Assembly: GCA_963677915.2 (NCBI GenBank)
Contig: CAXXGE010000039.1
Location: forward strand, 46,762 to 110,761
Direction of reading: 5' to 3'
Length of the DNA: 64,000 nt
Origin: G963677915 sp963677915
Lineage (GTDB): Bacteria; Bacillota; Clostridia; Lachnospirales; Vallitaleaceae
This document shows, piece by piece, positions 1 to 9,210 of this stretch. The translations under genes and the position numbers were made by a program. The stretch's first letter is position 1; each line of letters opens with the position of its first letter. The notes below the pieces were generated by a model. It had not been told where the DNA came from, ran no database searches, and saw nothing but the letters and a program-made list of their open reading frames with translations.

Positions 1-88
1 GTTTCTAAAAACATCAATTTCATTGTTAATGTTTTATACTAATACGTAAATATATTCTTGTTATTGTAAAAATGTTCGAATATACCAT

Positions 89-118
89 TTGCATATGCCA
101 ATTTCTTTGTGCTATAAT
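89..118 (+). promoter_or_regulatory. Sigma-A-like promoter of the yesN-like gene
   Basis: TTGCAT (89-94) and TATAAT (113-118) are separated by 18 bases, about 30 bases before the ATG at 150. A GGGGG ribosome binding site lies at about 137-141. The -10 is perfect and the -35 is moderate. Confidence 0.6.
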
Positions 119-149
119 GCTTTTAATGTTTGGATAGGGGGCACCGTTC

Positions 150-1730
150 ATGATCAAAGTACTGATTGCAGATGACGAATTATTGGTAAGAGTCGGTCTG
201 AAGACAACCATAGATTGGGAAAAAAACGGCTTCACCATCGTCGGCGAAGCTGCAAGCGGCAAGGAAGCAGTCGAACTGTTCGACCAATGCGACCCGGATA
301 TATTGATCACCGACATCCGAATGCCGATTATGGATGGTTTGGAGCTGATTCAGACACTTCAGCAGAAAAAGCCCGCTTTAAAAAGCATCATACTGACCCA
401 TTACGACGACTTTAACTACGCGCATAAAGCCATCAAACTTGGAGCATCGGAGTATATATTGAAGCATAACCTTTCCTCGGATGAACTGCTTAAGATCCTG
501 AACAGGCTATCAGAGGAAATCCGAAGCAAGCAGGCCATCAAGGAATTCGGTACTGCAGGCGGACAGGCAGTTTCCTCAGGACTGTCGATGGAGCACGTCC
601 TTGAAATGGCCTATTTATCCGCCCTTGGGAAGCAGGATTTCAGCAAGCTGCTGGATCTTGATTCGATACATTTCCGGTTCGACCATTTCTTTGTGGCTTT
701 TGGCAGATTCATCTACAACAGCGAAAAAGATGATGAGTTCATCGAGAGGAACCTTGTCAAGAATATGATCCGTTCCGTCATATCCAAAGAACAGGGTGAC
801 TGCACGGAAATCTATACAACTGAGCATCTGATTCTTTTATACAATGTGAAGACTTCACCAGATGAAAGCCAGGCTTCGTTTGAAATCGTGACGACACTAA
901 AGAAAAACATGCACCAGTATTTTGATATCGATATGGTGGTAGGTATCAGTGATGTTTCGACAGACATCAGCACCATACCCGCATTGATCGGACAGGCAAG
1001 AACTGCATCCGAGCGCTACTACTTCGACAGTTCAAGTACCGTTTTCCTGAAAAGCGAACTGCCACCCATTGCCGAAGGTTATGCCAGCGTCGATTTCAAT
1101 ACGATAAAAAAACATATGGCCAACAATGACGAAACCAAACTGCATGGCTATATCGAAGAACTGTTCAACATCGCTTTTCAGACAAACAACAAAGAGATTG
1201 TCCAGAAGCTGTTCATCGACTTGGTCAGTTATGCACGCATCAGTTATGCAAATACGACAAATGAACCACCGACGGATGTCATTGAGGAGAAATTTAAGTA
1301 CGGCACTTTTGACAAACTTGACACTTTCCAGTCCACCGTGCCATATATACTGGATGTCTATGATTTTATCCTCGAGGCCAAGTCCAACAGGAAAAAAACT
1401 TATTCGGCCGTCATCTCGAAGTCGATCGACTATATCGAGAAGAATTTCTTTCACAACCTGTCCCTTGAGGAAGTGGCCGATTATGCCGAGATCAGTAAGA
1501 GCTATCTCAGCCTCCTCTTCAAACAGGAGACAGGCATCAACTTTTCCGAATACCTCACGTCGTACAGGATAGAGCAGTCCAAGAAACTGATAGAAACGAC
1601 CAACTGCAAGGTTTATGAAATTGCAGACCAGGTCGGGTTCGACAACCCGTACTACTTCAGCAGGGTCTTCAAAGACCGCGTAGGACTTTCCTGCAAAGAG
1701 TACAAAAACAGGCACCACAGTCATGCGTAA
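150..1730 (+). CDS. YesN-like response regulator, AraC family
   Basis: A 526-residue two-component response regulator, expected to bind DNA once phosphorylated by a YesM-type kinase. The N-terminal receiver domain shows the acidic pair DD at 8-9, the phosphoacceptor Asp55 in ILITDIRMP, and a conserved lysine in YILKH. A long unassigned linker of about 270 residues follows. The C-terminal ~100 residues form a double helix-turn-helix AraC domain (SLEEVADYAEISKSYLSLLF and a second HTH ending VGFDNPYYFSRVFK). The usual kinase partner is present but convergent, not in one operon. Such pairs normally control nearby sugar-uptake genes; here the only sugar gene nearby is the UlaE-like epimerase. The family call is secure; the target is not known. 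Confidence 0.93.
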   Translation: MIKVLIADDELLVRVGLKTTIDWEKNGFTIVGEAASGKEAVELFDQCDPDILITDIRMPIMDGLELIQTLQQKKPALKSIILTHYDDFNYAHKAIKLGASEYILKHNLSSDELLKILNRLSEEIRSKQAIKEFGTAGGQAVSSGLSMEHVLEMAYLSALGKQDFSKLLDLDSIHFRFDHFFVAFGRFIYNSEKDDEFIERNLVKNMIRSVISKEQGDCTEIYTTEHLILLYNVKTSPDESQASFEIVTTLKKNMHQYFDIDMVVGISDVSTDISTIPALIGQARTASERYYFDSSSTVFLKSELPPIAEGYASVDFNTIKKHMANNDETKLHGYIEELFNIAFQTNNKEIVQKLFIDLVSYARISYANTTNEPPTDVIEEKFKYGTFDKLDTFQSTVPYILDVYDFILEAKSNRKKTYSAVISKSIDYIEKNFFHNLSLEEVADYAEISKSYLSLLFKQETGINFSEYLTSYRIEQSKKLIETTNCKVYEIADQVGFDNPYYFSRVFKDRVGLSCKEYKNRHHSHA

Positions 1731-1747
1731 CGCTTCGCAAGCACGAA

Positions 1748-1801
1748 GCGCACCTCGAACATTCAACAAGCAGTTGATTTTTCGGGGTGCGCTCTTTTTT
1801 T
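1748..1801 (+). terminator. Intrinsic terminator of the yesN-like gene
   Basis: Stem GCGCACCTCGAA (1748-1759) pairs with TTCGGGGTGCGC (1781-1792), and a run of T follows. A second small hairpin (CGCTTCG/CGAAGCG, 1734-1750) sits just after the stop codon. It lies between two convergent genes. Confidence 0.75.
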
Positions 1802-1811
1802 ATTCCTTATG

Positions 1812-3587
1812 TTATTCTAAATTCACAGGCAGTTTGACCGTCACCTTGGTTCCAACGCCAACCGTACTTTCAATTGTCAGTCCATAGTCAATGCCGCAGA
1901 AGAACTTAATCCTCTCATCAATGTTCCTCACGCCGATTTCACTATACTTCCCGGCTTTCTTCTGATCTGCCTGGAGGTCCACAATCTGTTCATCCGACAT
2001 GCCAACGCCATTATCTTCTATTTCAATAAATAAATCCTGTTCATCGCTAAAGACCCGCAGGATAATCTTACCTTGTTCCTCAGCTTCCTCAAGCCCATGA
2101 AAAATACTATTTTCAACAATCGGCTGGAGAATGAATTTGATTGTTTTCAGGTCGTCCAGGTTGTCCGGCAGATCGAATTCCTCGTCAAACATATCGCCGT
2201 ACCTGTATTTCTGTATCTGCAGGTAGGTCCTGACATTGTCGATCTCCTCCCGCAGCGGTACGATATCCCCACGCCTTGAGAAATTGTATTTAAGAAGATT
2301 GATGATTGCTGTCACCATTTTCTCAATGGTCTTTATGTTATGAAAGGAAGCCAGCCAGCGGATCGAGTCCAGTGTATTGTACAGGAAGTGAGGATTAATC
2401 TGGGACTGCAGCACTTCATACTTCATATGGGCCCGCTGTTTTTCCACATCCTTGATTTTTTTGATAAAATACCGCAATTGGACCAGCATGTCGTTGAAGG
2501 TTGCTGCCAGCATGCCAAGCTCGTCCCTGCTCCTGACAGGTACATTGACTTCCAGGTTCCCTTCCATGACATCCCCCATGGCAGCCGACATTTCCGTAAG
2601 GGGTCTTGTAATCCAGTATGCCAGGAAATATGCCAGGAATATGCCAGCCACCACCAGGATGCCGACGGTAATGAGGAGCGACCTGAGCATGGCCGTAATA
2701 TTGTTGAGAATCTCATTCTTTGAATGGATTGCAATCAGTTTCCAGTCTGTATTCTTAACCGACTGGCTGATGATGATGCTGGGCTCTTTAAACACCGTGC
2801 CGTCGATCCGTATGTTGTCGTCACTCAACAATACCGGATAATCTTTAATCACTTCATCAAAGTTGGTTATAATCGGGTAGTTGAACAGCGCGTTCCCGGC
2901 GCCGTCGATCAGCATAAGCTTGTAACCATTCTGTGTGGAAATCGTGCCAAGCATAGCTCTGAGGTTATCAAGGTTGATTTCCACGACGATCAGACCGTAA
3001 TCTTTCTGCAGATTGTAATCATATATATGCCGTGTCATGAAAAGAACCCTGTTGCCCGTATCGCTCATTAAACTGCTGGAGTAATGTGTTACCCCCATCT
3101 CGTTGATATCATCCTCTCTAAGGAGATCGCCATACGTGGATGTGAGTTCCTCCTCCTCCGCCAGCGTCAGCCTTGCACTCGACCAAACACTGTAGTTTTT
3201 ACTGATGACATGGATATTTTTTATATACTCCTGGACTGTAATAGCATTACGCAAGATCGTGTCTATGTCCTCATCGCTGCCTGTATAATAATCGATCCTG
3301 TCCTTGATTTGCTCGTTGGAAGCAAGCAAAGTCGCTGTATTGCTTATGGACGTCATGGTGAATTCCAGATTGTATTTGGTTTTATTCGATATTTCCAAAG
3401 AGTAGTTAATCTGTTGTTCTTCCAGCTTGTTGGCAAAGGGCATGTATACGAAGTATAGGAGTATGCCTGCAATGACAATGATAAAAGTCGCATACTGCAT
3501 GAACAGTTTTGCCCGCATGGACAGACCGCTGAAATGCCTGTTCAATTCTTTATTCATCCGTTCCATTCGCTTCTTCTGTCTATCCAT
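1812..3587 (-). CDS. YesM-like sensor histidine kinase
   Basis: A 591-residue membrane sensor kinase of the LytS/YesM (His_kinase) class. A transmembrane segment at about residues 29-53 is followed by a ~240-residue extracellular sensor region (Cache-like by position). A second membrane segment lies at about 300-322, then a HAMP linker. The phosphoacceptor histidine is in QINPHFLYNTLDSIRWLA, and the HATPase domain has DNGVGM. The start follows GGAGAAATGGC. It lies 43 bases after the UlaE-like gene on the same strand, so the two may be cotranscribed. It faces the YesN-like regulator tail to tail, an uncommon arrangement for this pair. Confidence 0.93.
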   Translation of the reverse strand: MDRQKKRMERMNKELNRHFSGLSMRAKLFMQYATFIIVIAGILLYFVYMPFANKLEEQQINYSLEISNKTKYNLEFTMTSISNTATLLASNEQIKDRIDYYTGSDEDIDTILRNAITVQEYIKNIHVISKNYSVWSSARLTLAEEEELTSTYGDLLREDDINEMGVTHYSSSLMSDTGNRVLFMTRHIYDYNLQKDYGLIVVEINLDNLRAMLGTISTQNGYKLMLIDGAGNALFNYPIITNFDEVIKDYPVLLSDDNIRIDGTVFKEPSIIISQSVKNTDWKLIAIHSKNEILNNITAMLRSLLITVGILVVAGIFLAYFLAYWITRPLTEMSAAMGDVMEGNLEVNVPVRSRDELGMLAATFNDMLVQLRYFIKKIKDVEKQRAHMKYEVLQSQINPHFLYNTLDSIRWLASFHNIKTIEKMVTAIINLLKYNFSRRGDIVPLREEIDNVRTYLQIQKYRYGDMFDEEFDLPDNLDDLKTIKFILQPIVENSIFHGLEEAEEQGKIILRVFSDEQDLFIEIEDNGVGMSDEQIVDLQADQKKAGKYSEIGVRNIDERIKFFCGIDYGLTIESTVGVGTKVTVKLPVNLE

Positions 3588-3630
3588 GCCATTTCTCCAT
3601 TTCAGGTTGCTGTGATATGTCCAGTATACG

Positions 3631-4512
3631 TTAACACTTGCTGGTTTGGCAACTTAATGCCTGGCGTTCATCAAGGAGCTTTGTCAGCATTTCATTGACA
3701 TCGCGAAGTTCCTTTTTCCACTCGGGATTGCCCACATACCAGAATTCGGAAACGTAAAACCTGACACCCAGATTCCAGCCTTTTTCTATCATTCGGGAGA
3801 AGTCCACGTGGCCTGTACCATAAGGTATTTCCCTGAATTTTCCAGGCACGGTTTCTTTAAGATGCATGGAGGAAATATGCCCTCGCCCTGTCTCAAGGTC
3901 GTCGGCAGGGTCTGTATTGTACATGGCGGCTGCATTGGTGATATTGCCGGCGTCTGGATAGACCTGCAGGTATGGGGAGTCAATCAAGGTCACGTATTTC
4001 ATCGCTTTTTCCACTGTGTTCATGAATTCCGTTTCCATTGTCTCAAAGGAAAGTATAATCCCCCGCTTGGCTGCCATCGCAACAGCCTTTTCCAGGTTCT
4101 CAGCGAACATCATCTTTGTTTCTTCCGTGCCCTTTTTGTAATAGACATCATAGCCTGCAAGCTGGATAATCCGTATTCCCAAATCGTCCGCCAGCTGGAT
4201 TGCTTTTTCCATGATTTCCATGCTGCGCTTATTCGTGTCCGAATCGTCGCTTCCCATTGGAAATTTTCTGTGTCCGCTCAGGCACATGGAGCGTACCGGA
4301 ATTCCCACTTCATACATGGTCTTCACCATTTCCATCCGCTCATCCAAGGACATGTTCAAACGTGCCAGCTTGTCATCCGTTTCGTCGACACTGATTTCAA
4401 CAGTATCAAACCCTGCTTCTTTCGCTGCCTGCAGTTTTTCTTTCCATGTCAGCGTGGAAGGCATCGCTTTTTCGTACAACCCCAATAAATACGCTTTTTC
4501 TTTCTCGCCCAT
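3631..4512 (-). CDS. UlaE-like L-xylulose/L-ribulose-5-phosphate 3-epimerase
   Basis: A TIM-barrel sugar-phosphate epimerase of the UlaE/SgbU type, cytoplasmic, about 293 residues from the ATG at 4512. Recognisable stretches are LGLYEKAMP at the N-terminus, VEISVDETDDKLARL, VRSMCLSGHRKFPMGS, IQLAGYDVYY, the metal-site glutamate in LSFETMET, and HLKETVPGKFREIPYGTGHV. The start was chosen because AGAGGAG lies just upstream; a longer in-frame extension to 4560 has no such site. It is the first gene of a likely two-gene unit with the yesM-like kinase. The exact substrate (L-xylulose-5-P or a related ketose phosphate) cannot be fixed from sequence. Confidence 0.85.
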   Translation of the reverse strand: MGEKEKAYLLGLYEKAMPSTLTWKEKLQAAKEAGFDTVEISVDETDDKLARLNMSLDERMEMVKTMYEVGIPVRSMCLSGHRKFPMGSDDSDTNKRSMEIMEKAIQLADDLGIRIIQLAGYDVYYKKGTEETKMMFAENLEKAVAMAAKRGIILSFETMETEFMNTVEKAMKYVTLIDSPYLQVYPDAGNITNAAAMYNTDPADDLETGRGHISSMHLKETVPGKFREIPYGTGHVDFSRMIEKGWNLGVRFYVSEFWYVGNPEWKKELRDVNEMLTKLLDERQALSCQTSKC

Positions 4513-4659
4513 TACCTTTCTCCTCTGATCGTCATATTGCATATTGATAGATATTAACAATTATAGGCAAGGGACCAGGCCCGTTAAATGGACTGTGTTT
4601 TTATAATATACAATCTGATTTGATAGACTGAAAGATATTTTGAAAATATGAAAAATATT

Positions 4660-4738
4660 TTGGTGCCGGGGATGAGATGCGTATGCCGGGGAGGAAATGT
4701 TTTCCTCCCCGGCATACGCATCTCATCCCCGGCACCAA
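4660..4738. repeat. Perfect 38-bp inverted repeat with 3-nt loop
   Basis: Left arm 4660-4697 and right arm 4701-4738 are exact reverse complements around the loop TGT. It lies between two divergently transcribed genes, so it ends neither of them. No second copy was noticed in the window. A reading frame on the minus strand here is just the palindrome being open. Confidence 0.95.
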
Positions 4739-4831
4739 TAAAAAGCTTGCCGAACACTGTATGCAGTATTATCATAGTGATGTACCGACAAACCACTCCA
4801 TTCAACACTGCAAATAAATGAAAAGGAAACT

Positions 4832-6496
4832 ATGCTTAATTTTAATCCAAAAATCCTCACCACAATGAAGAGCTACGACAAGACCATGCTGGCCAAAGAC
4901 ATTGGCGCCGGTATGATTGTAGCCATTATCGCACTCCCGCTGTCCATCGCCTTGGCAATCGCATCCGGAGTCGCACCTGAACAAGGCCTTTATACAGCCA
5001 TCATAGCCGGATTCATCATATCGCTGCTGGGCGGCAGCAGAGTCCAGATCGGCGGCCCGACGGGTGCCTTTATGGTCATCGTCTACGGCATCGTCACGGA
5101 ATTCGGGATAGAAGGCTTGACTGTCGCCACCCTGATGGCCGGTGCCATCATCTTCCTACTCGGTTTCTTCAAACTGGGAAACATGATCAAGTTCATCCCC
5201 TATCCCATCACAACCGGTTTTACATCAGGTATCGCCCTAACAATATTCTCATCGCAAGTCAAGGATTTCCTGGGACTCGAGACGCCGGCCCTGCCTGCAG
5301 AGTTTTTGGAAAAATGGGCCATATACCTCGAACACATGGATAGCATCGACTGGTCAACGGTATCGATTGGTATATTTTCCCTGGTTATTATCCTTTTCTG
5401 GCCAAATATTAACCGCAAGATCCCAGGCGCGTTCATAGCTCTTATTGTCACGTCACTCGTTGTGAAATTCACGGGTCTTGAAGTCGCTACTATCGGCAGC
5501 AAATTCGGTGAGCTTTCATCCAGCCTCCCAAAATTCGGTTTCCCCAGTATCAACGGTTCTATGGTACGAAGCCTGATTGGCCCTGCTGTAACAATCGCCA
5601 TGCTAGGATCCATAGAGTCACTGCTATCGGCAGTCGTCGCAGACGGTATGATCGGTGGCAAACACCGTTCCAATACGGAACTGATGGCTCAAGGTTTAGC
5701 CAATATCGCCTCCGCACTCTTCGGCGGTATTCCCGCCACCGGTGCCATAGCCAGAACTGCGGCCAACGTAAAAAACGGCGGAAGAACACCGGTTGCCGGT
5801 ATCGTTCACGCCATTACGCTGCTGCTTATCATGCTGCTATTTATGCCCCTTGCAAAAATGATCCCTTTGGCAACGCTTGCAGCTATACTTGTCGTTGTTG
5901 CCTACAATATGAGTGAATGGCGAAGGTTTCGGGACATGCTTAAGTCTTCAAAAGGCGATCTCTCTGTCCTTTTAATCACATTCTTCCTGACCGTTCTCGT
6001 CGACCTTGTCGTTGCCATCGAAGTGGGCATGGTGCTGGCCGCCTTCGTCTTTATGAAAAGGATGTCAAACGCCACCACCTTCAAGGAACTGGACATGGAT
6101 GCGGCGGAAGAGCAGTACATCGGCGATGCAGGAGATATCGGCTCCAACGCCCTTATCGAAGCCCACAAGGAAATCCAGGTCTATGAAATCAACGGTCCGT
6201 TCTTCTTCGGAGCCGCCGATACCTTCATTGAACAGTTCAAGGACATCGACCGCAAGTCACAGGCAATTGTTATCCGCATGCGCCACGTTTCCATGATTGA
6301 CGCAACCGCAATGAATGCGTTCAAGAGTGTTGTCAAACGCTGCAAGAAAAGACAGATTCCCTTATATATTTCAGGGCTCAAGGAAGAACTGGAAGATAAG
6401 CTGAAAAAAAGCGGCCTTCACCAAGAGATTGGATCAGACCACTTCTTCAACCATGTTGACGATGCGATACAGTATCACGCGTCATTAAAGAGCTGA
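4832..6496 (+). CDS. SulP family anion transporter with STAS domain
   Basis: A 554-residue integral membrane transporter of the SLC26/SulP family, probably for sulfate or another inorganic anion (bicarbonate is possible). The N-terminal hydrophobic core carries IALPLSIALAIASGVAPEQG and the signature GGSRVQIGGPTGAFMVIV. Further family stretches are LGSIESLLSAVVADGM and GGIPATGAIARTAANVKNGG. The C-terminal STAS domain begins near residue 440 and includes VIRMRHVSMIDATAMNAF. The ATG follows AAAAGGAAACT. It appears monocistronic. A second, decayed sulP gene lies at 26 kb. Confidence 0.93.
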   Translation: MLNFNPKILTTMKSYDKTMLAKDIGAGMIVAIIALPLSIALAIASGVAPEQGLYTAIIAGFIISLLGGSRVQIGGPTGAFMVIVYGIVTEFGIEGLTVATLMAGAIIFLLGFFKLGNMIKFIPYPITTGFTSGIALTIFSSQVKDFLGLETPALPAEFLEKWAIYLEHMDSIDWSTVSIGIFSLVIILFWPNINRKIPGAFIALIVTSLVVKFTGLEVATIGSKFGELSSSLPKFGFPSINGSMVRSLIGPAVTIAMLGSIESLLSAVVADGMIGGKHRSNTELMAQGLANIASALFGGIPATGAIARTAANVKNGGRTPVAGIVHAITLLLIMLLFMPLAKMIPLATLAAILVVVAYNMSEWRRFRDMLKSSKGDLSVLLITFFLTVLVDLVVAIEVGMVLAAFVFMKRMSNATTFKELDMDAAEEQYIGDAGDIGSNALIEAHKEIQVYEINGPFFFGAADTFIEQFKDIDRKSQAIVIRMRHVSMIDATAMNAFKSVVKRCKKRQIPLYISGLKEELEDKLKKSGLHQEIGSDHFFNHVDDAIQYHASLKS

Positions 6497-6595
6497 TTTG
6501 AAATACATGATGTATAAATTGTCATAAAGCAGGCTTTCCCTTAGCATTTCATAGCCGTTATCTTGAAATCCACGGATCCCTTCGGAGCCGTAGTT

Positions 6596-7120
6596 TTAGT
6601 AATTGTTATCCGCGTAGCCGACCCAGCCGCCTTCTTTGACCAGCGTCTTGTCGAAGCCGCCTACAGCGAAGTCGATCTCTTCCGACTTGCCGTCAGCCGA
6701 CACGATAATCTTGTCTGCGTCCACGTCGATGGAAAGGGATGTTTCTTTACCTGCATAGTTGGCAAACAGATAGTCGATCTTCTCTTTAGGAAGTTCAATC
6801 GCGAACATACCACAGTTGTACATGTTCTGTCTGAATATCCTAGCGAAGTTCTCAGCGATGACAACGTTGATGCCGTTCACTTCAAGAGCCCAGGGCGCAT
6901 GCTCCCTGGAGGAGCCGCAGCCGAAATTCTCCCTTGTGATGACAGCAGCTTTGCCTTCGATATCCTCTTTGTTGTTGAATCCAGGCAGGCTGAGATCTTC
7001 CAGAAGGTATGGCTTGAGTGCTTCTTTCGTAATCTCAGTCAGGTACTTTGCAGGTATGATTTCATCCGTATTGATATCGTTTCTGTCCAAAAACAGAACT
7101 TTTCCATTAAAACTTTTCAT
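6596..7120 (-). CDS. Aconitase-family dehydratase, small subunit (LeuD/HacB/DmdB-like)
   Basis: A 174-residue swivel-domain subunit that pairs with the large subunit encoded just upstream. NTDEIIPAKYL at the N-terminus and the loop FGCGSSREHAPWAL are diagnostic of the LeuD/HacB small subunits. The start follows GGAGG. Only 16 bases separate it from the large-subunit gene. The family includes isopropylmalate isomerase, homoaconitase and 2,3-dimethylmalate dehydratase. No leuA or leuB is nearby, so the substrate is left open. Confidence 0.88.
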   Translation of the reverse strand: MKSFNGKVLFLDRNDINTDEIIPAKYLTEITKEALKPYLLEDLSLPGFNNKEDIEGKAAVITRENFGCGSSREHAPWALEVNGINVVIAENFARIFRQNMYNCGMFAIELPKEKIDYLFANYAGKETSLSIDVDADKIIVSADGKSEEIDFAVGGFDKTLVKEGGWVGYADNNY

Positions 7121-7136
7121 CTTAAACCTCCAGTGC

Positions 7137-8423
7137 TTACGCCTTGTAAATCGGTGAGTTGGTGATCTTGCCTGTGATAGCCGTGGCCGCAGCGGACGCC
7201 GGGCTCATCAGATGCACCATGCCACCTTTACCCATTCTGCCGTTGAAGTTCCTGTTTGTCGTCGACGCACAAACTTCGCCTTCAGCCAGTACACCATTGC
7301 TCATACCCAAGCATGCGCCGCAAGTTGGATTTGTTACGCAGAAACCAGCTTCCTGGAAGATATCGATGATGCCTTCCTTCAAAGCCTGTGTGTAGATATC
7401 CGGTGTTGCAGGACTTACAATACCACGCACATTGTCACTGATTTTCTTGCCTTTAAGCACTTCTGCAGCAATCCTAAGGTCCTCGATACGCCCATTCGTG
7501 CAGCTTCCGATGTAAATCTGGTCGACAGGTGTGCCTTCAAGCTCTTCAATCGTCTTCACCTGGTCGGGCTTGTAGCCGAATGTAGCCACTGGCTCAAGGT
7601 CTGAAACGTCGATTGTCAGCACCTTCTCATATTCTGCACCTTCATCAGACACCCATTTGGAATAATCATCGAGAGCAGCTTCCTTGGACTCGAAATCATC
7701 CTTAATGAAATCCCACAGGTATTCTACCGTCGTCATGTCAGGGTAGCAAACACCGCTTGTACCACCCGCTTCAATAGCCATGTTGCACAGTGTCATTCTG
7801 GCTTCCATAGACATAGCGTCTACAACAGGCCCGGTAAACTCGATGACCATGTTGGTCGCGCCGTTGACAGTCAGCTGCTGGATGACATGCAGGATAACGT
7901 CTTTTGCATAAACACCTTGCTTCATCGCGCCGTTCAACTCGACCTTTATTGTTTTAGGGAAATGGAACGCGCATACACCCTTGAGAATACCAACTTCAAG
8001 GTCCGTCGTACCAACACCTGCTGCAAAGGCACCGAATGCGCCGTGCGTGCATGTATGTGAATCACCCATGATAATCGTGAAACCGGGCCTTACGAAACCT
8101 TTTTCAGGGAAGATGGCATGGCAGACACCATTTCTGCCGATATCGAAAAAGTCCTTGATGCCCTGCCTTCTCGCCCACTCACGCATGATCTTGCCCTGCT
8201 CGGCTGTCTTGGAATCCTTGGCAGGTGTCACATGGTCGATAACCGCCTTGATCTTGGTTGGGTCGAACACCCTGTCCATACCTCTCGCCATCAGGTCCGT
8301 AATTGCGATAGGTGTTGTAATCTCATGACAGAACACCCTGTCAAGCTTCAGTACATGCGTATCCGGAAAGGGCATGTCGACTCTGTGTGCATCAAATATC
8401 TTTTCAGCTAAAGTTTTTCCCAT
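7137..8423 (-). CDS. Aconitase-family dehydratase, large subunit (LeuC/HacA/DmdA-like)
   Basis: A 428-residue 4Fe-4S dehydratase catalytic subunit. Cluster-ligand regions are visible as IGSCTNGRIEDL and NPTCGACLG, with GDSHTCTHGAFGAFAAGVGTTD in the N-terminal half. Its length fits the shorter HacA/DmdA-type LeuC proteins rather than the ~465-residue enteric LeuC. The start at 8423 has AAGGAG seven bases upstream; a longer frame to 8444 is not supported. A minus-strand -10 (TATAAT, 8483-8488) lies about 60 bases before it. It forms an operon with the small subunit. Isopropylmalate, homoaconitate and dimethylmalate are all possible substrates. Confidence 0.9.
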   Translation of the reverse strand: MGKTLAEKIFDAHRVDMPFPDTHVLKLDRVFCHEITTPIAITDLMARGMDRVFDPTKIKAVIDHVTPAKDSKTAEQGKIMREWARRQGIKDFFDIGRNGVCHAIFPEKGFVRPGFTIIMGDSHTCTHGAFGAFAAGVGTTDLEVGILKGVCAFHFPKTIKVELNGAMKQGVYAKDVILHVIQQLTVNGATNMVIEFTGPVVDAMSMEARMTLCNMAIEAGGTSGVCYPDMTTVEYLWDFIKDDFESKEAALDDYSKWVSDEGAEYEKVLTIDVSDLEPVATFGYKPDQVKTIEELEGTPVDQIYIGSCTNGRIEDLRIAAEVLKGKKISDNVRGIVSPATPDIYTQALKEGIIDIFQEAGFCVTNPTCGACLGMSNGVLAEGEVCASTTNRNFNGRMGKGGMVHLMSPASAAATAITGKITNSPIYKA

Positions 8424-8476
8424 TTTAATCTCCTTGTTCTTCACTGTTTATTACATGATTTGTCCGTATCCGGACG

Positions 8477-8607
8477 CTTTACATTATACAAGTTTACGGC
8501 AGAATACTAAAGACCTTTTCGAAATTTTTTCATCAATATGTAAAGTTTCCTTGACACCCATCCTCTCAGGGTGTACGATTATGTAAAGGAACCTTTACAC
8601 AAGGAGG
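8477..8607. promoter_or_regulatory. Divergent promoter region with TGTAAAGG operator palindrome
   Basis: On the plus strand TTGACA (8551-8556), a 17-base spacer and TACGAT (8574-8579) form the promoter of the XRE gene. The spacer is part of an inverted repeat, ACACCC..GGGTGT. Just downstream TGTAAAGG (8582-8589) and CCTTTACA (8592-8599) form a two-base-spaced palindrome, then AAGGAGG (8601-8607). Another TGTAAAG lies at 8539-8545, and a CTTTACA overlaps the minus-strand -10 of the dehydratase operon (8477-8483). Autoregulation by the XRE protein is inferred from position. Confidence 0.65.
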
Positions 8608-8611
8608 GTCT

Positions 8612-8809
8612 ATGAAAAACAATCTGGAAGCAATGCGCACAAAAATGAACTGGTCCCAGAAAGAACTGGGCGAACGTCTGAAGGTTTCTAGGCAGACTGT
8701 CATATCCATCGAAAAAGGCAAGTACAATCCTTCTTTGGAACTCGCTTTTAAGATTGCAGCATTGTTTGAAGTCAAAATTGAAGATATATTTATTTACAAG
8801 GAGGAGTAG
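8612..8809 (+). CDS. Small XRE/Cro-CI family transcriptional regulator
   Basis: A 65-residue protein that is almost only a helix-turn-helix domain: MNWSQKELGERLKVSRQTVI with the recognition helix, then SIEKGKYNPSLELAFKIA. It matches the short YozG-like clostridial/bacillar XRE regulators, which usually precede a small membrane protein gene, as here (next gene 3 bases later). The start follows AAGGAGG. It probably binds the TGTAAAGG palindrome in its own promoter. Confidence 0.9.
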   Translation: MKNNLEAMRTKMNWSQKELGERLKVSRQTVISIEKGKYNPSLELAFKIAALFEVKIEDIFIYKEE

Positions 8810-8812
8810 CCC

Positions 8813-9196
8813 ATGAATTTTAAACGAAAAATACTGCTGTCAGTTGTAATTTTATTTGTTATGCTAACAATTCTGTATATTGCCGACCTCCCAATCAAGC
8901 TGATTTGGATGATGGTAGCGGTTTATGCGGCATCAATGCTTCTGCTTGTGCTCATGGTCCGCTACAAGAACCGCAAGGCACCTTATCGTGATGATGAAAG
9001 AGCCATCTCTGTAGCCTATAAGGCCGACAGTATCACACTCAGAATTATGCTTGTGTTATTTGTCCTGGCTTCTTTCGTTATGATGGCTTTTAATATTACA
9101 ATAAACGTACCACTTAAACATCTGTTGCTCTACTTCTTCTACTTTGGACTGCTTCTGAAGTTCATCCTTTATAAAGTTATCAGCAGAATATCATAG
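8813..9196 (+). CDS. Small integral membrane protein cotranscribed with XRE regulator
   Basis: 127 residues with about four hydrophobic segments (near residues 8-25, 29-48, 72-92 and 98-120) and a charged loop RYKNRKAPYRDDERAISVAYKAD between the second and third. The layout resembles the DUF2178-type membrane proteins that commonly pair with short XRE regulators. Function unknown. It starts three bases after the regulator's stop, with AAGGAGGAG inside the regulator's last codons, so the two are translationally coupled. Confidence 0.8.
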   Translation: MNFKRKILLSVVILFVMLTILYIADLPIKLIWMMVAVYAASMLLLVLMVRYKNRKAPYRDDERAISVAYKADSITLRIMLVLFVLASFVMMAFNITINVPLKHLLLYFFYFGLLLKFILYKVISRIS

Positions 9197-9210
9197 CTTC
9201 CCACCAAAAA

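Noticed and set aside
4584..4808. 74-codon minus-strand gene
   Set aside because: It is open mainly because it reads through the 79-nt palindrome, and it has no ribosome binding site.
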